DNA from: Diadema setosum
Taxonomy: Eukaryota; Echinodermata; Echinoidea; Diadematoida; Diadematidae
Direction of reading: 5' to 3'
Length of the DNA stretch: 64,000 bases
NCBI RefSeq assembly: GCF_964275005.1
Contig: NC_092697.1
Location: 16,893,638-16,957,637 of the forward strand
A model generated the notes under the pieces. The model saw only the letters and a program-made list of their open reading frames with translations. It searched no databases and was not told the DNA's origin. The stretch's first letter is position 1; each line of letters begins with the position of its first letter. The position numbers and the translations under genes were made by a program. This document shows positions 48,565-59,820 of the stretch, piece after piece.

Positions 48565-51500
48565 CTGGGTGGATGATGACAGAAAGGAAAGTAAAGCAGG
48601 ACATAGGACTACTCAGCCGTTTCTGTGACTAGAATCTTAGCCTCCAATTACCAGGTACTAAGATAGTAGTGTAACTCTCTACAAACCTGGTACTAATGTT
48701 AAGTACAACAAAGGTATTCATAAGGAAAATCAAGGCAGTTTCACATAAATGCCACAGTAGTTATATCAGGCAGTAATAGAAAAATCAAATCCTTATTCCC
48801 TGATATTTTGTCTAGAAGACAAACCACAGATGAGGAAATGTCAATTAGTGAAAAAAAAAAAATGGCAGGAATTAATATTTTTCTAAGGGGCTCTTACAAT
48901 ATTTCTCTGTTTTTCATTGTAGATAAACTTCATCATCAAACTTAGCCTACCACAAAAGTACCTATGTGTTTAAAGGCACATGGTCCCGGTGGTTTAGTCT
49001 AATGCGTACGCGGGCGCACGGCGGAAGTTTTCTATAGAGACCTACGCTATTGACTCCTCTTTAGCGCTTACACTGTGGCCCACTTCCCCGAGTCCGAAGA
49101 AGTCCGATCCACTGTGGCCAGTGGTCCGATCACAGTTCCGCTCATTATTCGGCTGAGGGGATGACAGCTTTAGCAAACTTCTTTTGTGATGTCATAATAA
49201 GAAACACATATGCACGCACCCTGGCATTGCTACAGACTGTGTGATGTGCAGAGAAGACAACAAAGGCAACGTTACTTAGCAACACCTACGCGCTTTACTC
49301 TTGATGACAGCTCAACTTCGGCAATCTTGGTATCAATGCTAACGGTGATCGGCAGTATCATCAACAGCGCCCTCTACACTACAGGGACTATGTGCCTTTA
49401 ATATGCTCTACAGTACATACATACTGTATGAGGAGGACAGTGTAAAAATATTCAGAGCCAGTACAGATAAAAGTGGCTTATCCAGCACAAAATTCATGAA
49501 ATCAACAGTTCGGAATAGAATAGACTTTTACAAATCAGATTTTATTGATGGAAGGAGCAATTTTTAAACAATGTATCCCAAGATTTTTCCATCAAAGGTA
49601 CGTAATGCCCAACTTTACGATATAATATGTGACATAAATCAATCATATACCACAGTTTGAATGAGTCAAATAATGTAACCAAGGTGCCAGGAAATGGGAA
49701 AATAACTTTGTTACAAAGATGTGTGGTGTAACCCATACAGATTATCCTGTGAGAGTACAGAGTCGCATCGACTTTACCTGTAGGAAACGGGAGAGGTATG
49801 CCTGGACGAGCTCAAAGTCACGATTTGTGGCCAGGAGGTGATTCAGAAAGGCAATAAATTGCCGCATTGCCAGCACTGACCCGCCCCCGATGGGGTCAAG
49901 AGACCTCATCTCAAGGTCAACACGAGAGGGCGACATGGCTTTGAGATGCTCCAATATAGCTTTATCTGTGGGTGATGAAAATGACAATTTTTATCAACAT
50001 CTCTCATCTTTACATTTACATTATGGTACATAGCCCTGGTACAGCTCAAAAGGTTTTGCTTAATGAATTTTTAATTGTTGGCATGGTAATACTAATTATT
50101 TCAAGTTACTCTATAAAGTATCTCATGAAATGGACTTAGATTGCCAACAGAATACATTATTGATGATTAACTATGTCTATTCCCATTACAATTAGAAGCA
50201 TCTTTACAGATGGATAATCATATTTACAAACAGAGAGCAGGCAATTAATATCTCAACCTGTGAGCCCAATGTGTTGTGACAAAAAAACAACCTTACAACA
50301 TTATCAATGCAAAAAAGTGGTGGAGGTGACTCGACAGAGTGTCCTGAAAGGGGATACCCTGTTAATGGTACAGTACTGGTCCTAGGGGAAATGGTCCTGC
50401 TAGTCTTCATCCTATTTAACACTCACAGTGCTTGGGTGAGTTGCCTTGCTCCAAAAGGTTGCACAGATCTGATTTCAGCTCCACACTAGACATGCTGATG
50501 ACTTGTGATGTTGGCTGCACACACATAAACACACAGAGATAAAACATAGACCCACAAATGACAAGATACATCCTTGGTGATTATCAAGGCAACGCAGGTA
50601 TGTGCAGAAGATGCAAAGCTCCTCTCATCTACTATGTAAACTCCATAGTTATACACATAAAACACTGATTTTCCCTTGTAGTCTCCATACAATACAGGCA
50701 AAACACTAAATACAATGTTGGGATTGGGTTTCAAATTTTTAGGACGGTTACATGAAGACGATCCATAAATACAAATTTGCAGCTCGAAAACTTCAATTTC
50801 CACTCATGGCCAGCCACGATACTGTTGTTGTTGCTTGTTATTTTAAAGATCGAAAGAAGAGAGAGAGAGAGAAATGGGGCCCTATACAAATAATTTGCCC
50901 CAGATAGCACTAAAAACATAAAACAAACATTATAGATCTCAAATCTGTTGTCTGTTGTCTCCTAAACATGATCACTATATTGACATAAACATTCAGATTC
51001 AGTTTACTCATGCCGACTTTTGTCCTTGAAGACAGACATATCTTTACTTGAACAAAATGGTTCCTACAGCGTACCTCATTTCTATACTTCTACACTAATA
51101 GATCACAATCCCACTGGAGACTGCATTCCCAATGGATGGACAGACATACAGACTAACAATACAATAACACAATGTCTCCAGCAACTTTTTTTTTGGGGGG
51201 AGAGAAGAATAAAAAAGAAATGAAAAGCATTTACACTTCATTTCTGCTGATGCCTGTATCCTCATGAGTAGACGCTAAACAGTCCTATGAAGCACTCATG
51301 CTGATATCAACAATCAACAGGTACCAGCCACTGAATGTTCAAAGTCATTGTGACAAACATTAATTCTATGAAGAATGCAGAACAACTCATGTCACAATAT
51401 CAGGAGCATTTTGATAATTCACTGAAAACTAGCCCCTAGTAAACTTGAGCAGATGTCTATGGAAAATGTGTACTCTAGCAAAATAAGCTCGTCCTCAGTG

Positions 51501-52347
51501 GGTTAATTAAAAAGTCAATTTGACAAATCTTATTATTTCTTCCCCCTTTTTACGTACCTTCTCAGCTTCATCTTCTTCGGGCGCAGCAAACTTTGGTGTG
51601 AGGCCAGCGATGGTGGGGAGGAAGAATGGAGCTGCCTTGGGGGCTTTTGGAGGGTGTTTTGGTTTATTCCGCTTCTGCAAGATGAACAGAATAGGGGTGA
51701 AAGGCACAGAAATATTCCAGAATAACATTATGCTACAGTACCACAACGTGATTCAAATACAGTAAAGTGGACATTTTCATGTTGTTTAAATTTTCACGCA
51801 CTTGGTGCAATCAGAAACTAGCACGAATATAAAACTGTAAAAATATTTTTGCTTGTTCTAGTAGCTGATGTCATGATTCCGCGGAAATAAAAACACGCAA
51901 AACTCATTTTACCCAGCAAAGTGGGAAAAATTACTTGCATGAAAATATCCACTTTTACAGCACAGTACATATCTGCCAAAACAAAAACAGCTTTAATGAA
52001 TTGCTTGTTTTCATATAGTGAAATTAAAATTCAGGTCCCAAAATTACTGTCTATATATTGTATACTTTACTGTTTGGCTATAACAAAATTTCGATGTGAC
52101 AAAAGAAGACTGCTGGCCCTGAGGACTTTGTAAAAATGTGAGTCGCCTGTACCTGATATTTGTAGCTCTTCCATAGCCTTGAGGTCCTCTTTAAAATGAA
52201 GTAAAAGGTTCTGGTCAAGTTTAAATGTCAGTTATAGTTGTCAATGATGTTTACATACATGTTTATTTGCTTGCACTTTTGGAATGCACATTTTAGCAGA
52301 CCAGCCTTTGGACATTGCCAATATCCATATCAGAAAAAGAATAGAAC

Positions 52348-52435
<88 letters not shown>

Positions 52436-52515
52436 AAAATCACTAACCATGCAAGAGCTAGATCACATCCACATGCAATTAGTTATTATCTAGGTCTAGC
52501 AAGCTGCATAGGCCA

Positions 52516-52546
<31 letters not shown>

Positions 52547-55500
52547 GCTGCTGTTGCTGCTGCTGCAATAACTGGGGCATAACAACATGCAGGTACACAG
52601 TACTGGGAATGCAGGAAAACTACTTGTATATGGACCAGGACTCACCAATAAAGAACAGTCAGTACTAGTATCATTAGTGGTTTCTTATTCTTATTCATTT
52701 CATGATAATAAATGTACAATTGCTGTATTACACCCTCTCGTAACTGCAAAATTCTTCTTATTATTACTCTTCATATCTGTCTCCTTCAATCATGAAGATT
52801 CTTGCAGATTGTGTGTTTGTTTATCACATTAACAACATGAGAAAATCTCTGCTAAGTAGAAATTCGAGAATGTATCCAGTTTCCAAAAATTTCAGCTGGT
52901 ACAGTAATTCAATACCCACCTTGATGAGGTCTAGATGTGTTAGACTCTGCCACCGAGAGTTTGGAAGAAGAGAAAGTGTGATCAGCTCCTCCCCAATTTG
53001 CTCTGGTGACTTGAATTCTCTCAGCTCAATGCCCTCCTCGATGTCGGAGTCCTCTTCATCTTCCTCATCGTCAGGAGCAGGGCGCTCTGAGTGTGGTGGA
53101 ATGAAACAGTGAAAATTGATTTAAAATTATACAATTTATTGAGGCATGCATTGATGATAAATCATACATGAGTGTCCCTGTGAACTAGTGCTGCAATTTG
53201 ATTGAATGACATTTCACATATTGATAAGTGACCACTGCCACCCATACAGAACAAGATTCCTCCTTCCTCCTTCACTGGAGGGAGAATAGATATGTGGCAA
53301 CAAAATTCATTAGACGGACAAAAACAAAAGCCCAAAATGTAGAATTCAGTCATACAATTTTGTATCACTGGGCAAGTTTCTCCTGCAGGATTCTCATCGA
53401 TCACAAATTTATCAACATGGTGACTCTGACTTGGCAATTAGCACCCAATAGGATGGTCCATCTTTGTGCAATGAGCATGCATCTATAAGATATAAACACG
53501 TTTCAATGCAATCACCCAGGAGAAATAAAAAGTGCACATATGAAACATATATATCATAGAATTTACCAAGGGTTCAAGTTCACATTTGACTATCAGTCCT
53601 TCACAGAAAAAAAAAAACACACAAAAAACAAACAAACAAACAAACAAACAAACAAACCAAAAACCAAAATCAGATGGAATGACACCAGACATCTTTAACC
53701 TTTTGTGTGCTTTGAGTGCTGATTGGCACAGAAAACCCCATGATGTTGCACACATTGTCAAAATTCCTTGGCACACAAAGAGTTATTAGAGGAGTCACCT
53801 GTGGTGGGATCAGTGCCGGGTAGGGAGACGGTAGAAGGTACATAATCAGCTGGGAGGGGTTTCAGGGTTATGTGGTTATACAGCGTCTTGTTGGACCTGG
53901 ACAGATAATAATGAGAGAAACAAGAGGTTGTATCCAATATGAACTTTACAATCCATTGCCAGAATCACATCATGATTCTAAAGGATACTGTTAAACGCAA
54001 TATTTTCGCGAGTTGCCTCTAACATTCTATGAATATGGTGTAGACAAGAACTTTCAAGTGCATTTTAATTTCACGAATCTTGGCTCTCGCGAAATTTACA
54101 AAATTAAAATGCACACGAACATTCCTCATTTTACTGTAAAAAGACTCTTGAACTGGAAGACCACATCATAAATGTAGCATGTTTGCCAGGCAATATCATT
54201 TATGCACAAGAAAAGTTACATTATACTCTTGTATAAATTTGAGCTGATCAACAGACACAATTACGTACCTTACACTTCCTTTACTACTACATCAAAAAAT
54301 TTTTTAGTAATATTTGCATTAAAATATGATATATATGATGAATAAACCATCATGAAGCATTTAGTAATTTGGTTATGTGCACACCAAGGTAACAATAGAG
54401 GTCAACATACATTTGGATTGCACAGACCCTTTACGATGTATCGACTTATACGACATGAACCTTTAGTTCAGCACACTGTAAACAAATTTTATAGTCCACT
54501 TGAATGGATATGAATTGCAGTAAAACATCAAATTTGGACACTTCAATTTTACTATTCTGCTGTTAGACACAGATTTTGTTATCTACTAGATTCTTTTTAT
54601 GTGTAAAATTGGTAAGATGTACAAACTAGCATGCTGAATGGGAATAATGAATAGACACAATATTAGCACACACATACCTGTATCCTGCAAATCACATGTA
54701 GTGATCCTACAATTGAACCTGAAATCATTTACATCAATATGAATTTTCAGCTGGAAATAACATCCCTGTAACTATCTCACAACTCACCACAGGTATATGC
54801 CGAGATCGTCCACATGTGTTGTGGCTAGGAAGTCGTTTGTTGGTGAGAAAGCGAGACTTGTTGCTGCAACATCCAGCATAAAACAATCCACCAGCCTGAT
54901 GGATAGTGTAGTGAAGGAGACGGGGAGAGGGTCTCAATATTAGCTTTGTGCACGAAATGGTAGGTGATAGTTTCTATATTTTGTACAGGGAACCAGCCCT
55001 ACTTGTGTTGCCGATGTATGACCACTACCAACAAAAACTAAAACTCTGAAAAAAAAAATAAACAAGTACTTTTCTCTATACTGAAAGAGTAGCTTCTATC
55101 TGACTGTTTGAGTGTTGGGGTGGGGAAGGTAATACACCAAAAACATCAAGTGTACCCCTGTTTCCCCATGCTGTGTGATGGGCATTCACATACATGATTA
55201 TGTATGTTGGCAAGAACATAATATCCTTGATTTGTTGTTGACAAGTTTGAATGGATGTCTCAATTCAAATTTATACCTCTAAAAAAATTGAGCTTCTTTT
55301 TCCTCATTACATCATAATCAATCATAATCACATCCACTTCATCGTTCTTAGAGGGGATAATAAAGCCTGCATCACTGACATCCAGCCAATCATTTCATTT
55401 GACCCATTGGCTTTAGTAACCCATAGGAACCAGTGTAAAATCTACATAAAATGTCAAACTCGGAGGAAATCGTTTAATATGTTTGGGCTTCTGAACTCAG

Positions 55501-58500
55501 TCTCATTAAGTTATCATTCCTATCACTCTCCATCGATGCATTTATCACCACTGTGTCCCCCCCCCCCCTTATTGTTGCATTAAAATGCCCAATACATCAC
55601 ACATTCCACACATAAGCATTGTATCCAATGAGATGTAGGTGGCTGAAAGGGGTGAAAGGCTTACTGTGCAGTTGGCAGATCCCACGTTCTCACTGTGCAG
55701 TCCATCGAGGAAGTGATCAGCCACCGGGCATCTTGACTGAATGCCTGCAAGACAGAGAAGTTAAACAAATTCAATTCAATTCATTTCAATTCAACCTTTA
55801 GTTCCACATTCACATAATTTCTTTCACATACAGTAACTAAAAAAAAAAAATAATAAGTTATACAAAACATATGATTACACATTTGAAAGCTTAAAAAAAA
55901 ATGCAATCGTATAAGCTACATGTAAAAATGTTAGAACAATATCACTGTTATTGGAAGAGAGAGGTCCATGTAAAAGACAAGCCTGTAGAGATATGGGCCA
56001 CTCAATCACTTGAAAGTAAAAAGACAATGGAATAATGATGAGATAATTACATATTACATAGAAGCTTGCACACACAAGCACAAAGTGATGGAGGAAAAAA
56101 GATACAGACAAAATGGCAAGAAATATCAGGAAGGAGCACAAAGAGAGTGAAGGAAGGACTGATAGGCAGAAAGCAGGGGTCTGCAGCACATACATAGCAA
56201 TTGTGACAAAATATTCACTGGCATGGGCACAAAGAAATGAACCCCATGTGAAAATATTTCATTTTCACACTTTGCACCTCTGTGCCCAAATATAGCACAG
56301 ATGCACGGAGCAGTACAATCAATACAAGCACTACTATCTTTTGGCATTGACAACCATTCTATTTGTGCCATAATCAATCCAATTAATCATTTATATGTTT
56401 TGATGCAGAGTGTATGCGTAAGTGTATGTACTAGCCATTCATCAGAAGTCAACTGTCATCTTTCATACAATGTCTCAACACTCTTCCCTACCATGTCTGT
56501 TATTCTGTTGCGATGCCCCGAGAACTTTCGGACGATGCGCCTCAAGTCAGCATCCACCACGGTTACAGAGAAATCGTCACTGGCAACAGCAAGCATAGAA
56601 CTGCAGGAAAATTCAGACGTTATAAAGCAGAAAACAGAAGGGTTCTTTGTCACATTTGCTTTTTCATTATTCTCACCATCATCAACATCATAGCAATATC
56701 ATTACCAACATAATCACAATTATAATCATTATGATAAATATATAAACATACAGCTGTATATATATTTACTAAGTTGTTAACCTTGTTATTGTGGTAGTAG
56801 CTACAATATGGGGATCTGTACATTAACTCCTTGTGTGCCATGGTGTAGACCTCTTGGCCCGAATTCACGAAGGTGGTACAAACAAAACCATGGTTTAAAC
56901 CATGGACAAAAACCATGGAGCGCCAAGTGTCGCACGGAATATTTCGTTACGAAATTGGTCATTTCGTCGATAAAATGACAGGTTTCGTTAACGAAATTAT
57001 CATTCCGTGGACGAAATGTTCATTTAGTTACAAAATGTTGTCATTTTGTTACAAAGTAATAATTTCATCGACGAAATGACTGATTTCGTGACGAAATATT
57101 CCATGCGACACTTGGCACTCCATGGTTTTTGTCCATGGTTTAAACCATGGTTTTGTTTGTACCACCTTCGTGAATTCGGGCCCTTGTGTTCCACATTACT
57201 CAGAGATGGCAAACTAGAAAATACTTTGGTCACAAATATGTTAACTTTTTACAGGAGAGATTATGCGACACAAGCAGTACAGTAAAGTTGTAAAGTTGTT
57301 GTTTCAGGCTTTGCTGTGAAGTGAATTTTATGACAAAGCTATGGCTACTTTTCTTGCAAATGGCCAGTATTAAAAACATAACTCCAAGCCAGAATTCTTC
57401 TGCCTTTCAATTATTTTGTCATACAGGTCTGGGAGGCATGACTTTTTGAATGCACAACTTTGACAGAAAATCAGAATACACTTCAAGAATGCCTGTGGAG
57501 CACCACTATTCAGTTGCACTGCACCCCAATCTACAATGTATATGTATAAGGAAGGAAACTGTGTATGACACTTTCAATGTACTGTGGGTTATTATACAAA
57601 TAGTGAATGGTCACAAGTGCAATGGTACGAGATTTCGCACGAAGTGAAAGATAGAGGCGCTCTATTCAATGAGGCGAAACCGAGTTGAATAGTGCGCCTC
57701 ATCTTTCACCGAGTGCGAAATCTCGTTCCATTGTACGAGTAAAGACCACACACTATTTGTTTTATACAACGTCCAAGTAGATCTTTGTTATTTGGTTGGA
57801 GGATTGTTGGGTAGGTCTAAGTAGGCCTAGAAGTCTATATATGTATGAAAAATATAGCCATACTTACATGTGGATCCACTGCGATTCTCTTTCTGGCTTG
57901 TGCAATCAGTGTAGATACAGGTCACAGATAGCGCTCGTACACTAGCACTACATAGGCCTACATACGTGCATGCATGTACCGCACACGTACACTGCGCTAC
58001 AGCTGCATGCGATCCTCAATATGCAACACACAGTACATGCAATTTCTCGAACCGTGGAATAGAGCGAAAAAATTGAACCAATTTGCACGCAAAAATAGAA
58101 CCAAAATTGCACGGTGCGTTGAATGGAGTACTTATTGAATACCACGTCACCAACAATCCTCCAATCAAATTACAAGGATCTACTTGGACGTTGTATAATG
58201 TTATCTATCAATCGGTTTGTGCATTTTAGCAAAATATGAGAAGTCGGCAAGTCATTGACATAGTCGGGAGTACGAACTTGACACACACACAGTTAATCAC
58301 ATCATCCAACATCTTTGGTTTAACCCAGACTCCCACCTCTCCCTGTGAAGCAGCAGCTGACTGATGGCAACATCCAGCTTTAGTGTCTTCAGTTGATTCT
58401 TCTTCTTGAAGTTCCAAAACTTGAGCTGGCAGTCGGCGCCGCCGGACATGAGAACCTGGTTTAGACCATTAATAGCCAGACCACGGATAGCCCCTTGATG

Positions 58501-59781
58501 TGCTGGACAGCAGGGAAAAAGGGTCAGCAAAGGTTTTGTCAGTGATATGCAGACTGAGTAGGGTTTTTTTTGTTGTTTTTTTTTTTTACTTCTGAAAAAC
58601 AGAACCAGTAATCCACAACCAGGGTGGTCCACAAGGGGTTTCAGCATGATGCTGCAACAAGCTCAAATTCTTGTGCAACATCCTCAAAAGCCAGCAACAT
58701 GCTGTGCAACATCCTCAAGTTAAGAATAAAATGTATTCAAAAACGAAAAAAAGCATGTGCAAAACGTAAAAAACATCAAACTACAATTGTGTACCTGGTA
58801 CTTACATATTTGTGACCCCTTGCAACAAAAGGATCTGAAAGTTGGGGGAGGGCAATTTTCTGAAAATGACATGACATTATTCCCTTACTCTTCCACTTCA
58901 ATATCGTATTCCCTTACACTTCCACTTCAATGTCGTATATAACATGACTCATAAAAGTACTCGGTTGCGGAGATATGGATGATTTTATTAGCGCGTGTCG
59001 CGTGGTTTAAGAAATCAGCGTTTCGAGAAAACCACCTTCAAAATTTTCCTTCCAACGCTATCATGATCAAGGGGAAGTAAGACAATTTTCACCGTTTGAA
59101 AATAGAAGGTACGCTCCTAACAACCTCTGCGATGTTCATTCAAGCTTAGCGCCAGCAGTCTACGCACAACCAATCAGTGACCAGGATGCCACGCACTGAC
59201 CAATGAGATCATTCCCTCATTGCTAGGGGCGGAGTCTAGCTGCGGCGCTAAATCCAAACCTTCGGACACGTTTCTGTTCTGTTCAAAGTCAGAAAATCAT
59301 GGCCCTGAAAAATGCTATTTTCTTGCCTTTCCTTTGCTCATTTAGCTTCAAAATTTCGGCAGATGATAGAAGATGCATAAGACTACAAAATTATGTCAAA
59401 AACAGAAATCCGAATGTTTTGACGGATTTTGATGATCTGACTTCAAACTCGATTTTCTCGGGTCACCCTTCAGCGACTTTAGAATCCTTTTGTTGTAGCG
59501 GGTCACATTTGTGTGCAAAACATGACAGAGAACACTGAATGTAAGCAGAACAAATAGAGATAAGCTGTGAAATATTGCGTACTACTTGCTCGTGATGTGC
59601 ACTCCGCGCACATACAATTTCTGCAATATTCTCAGATTCTGAGCTTGCTGGACCACCCTGCACAACAACAACAAAATATCAATCCTAATCTGTTCTCACA
59701 TTACAATGTTACATGTTAATGTAATAGATACACATATACATCAAAGAAATAGATATGTGGGTAGAGATACAAATAGATAGT

Positions 59782-59820
<39 letters not shown>

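Noticed and set aside
52238-52582. Open frames coding polyglutamine, polyasparagine or polyleucine
   Set aside because: They are the three-frame translations of an intronic (AAC)n microsatellite between WDR36 exons.
53162-53789. Open frames on both strands between WDR36 exons
   Set aside because: Intronic; no domain, and one is driven by a (CAAA)n tract near 53.63 kb.
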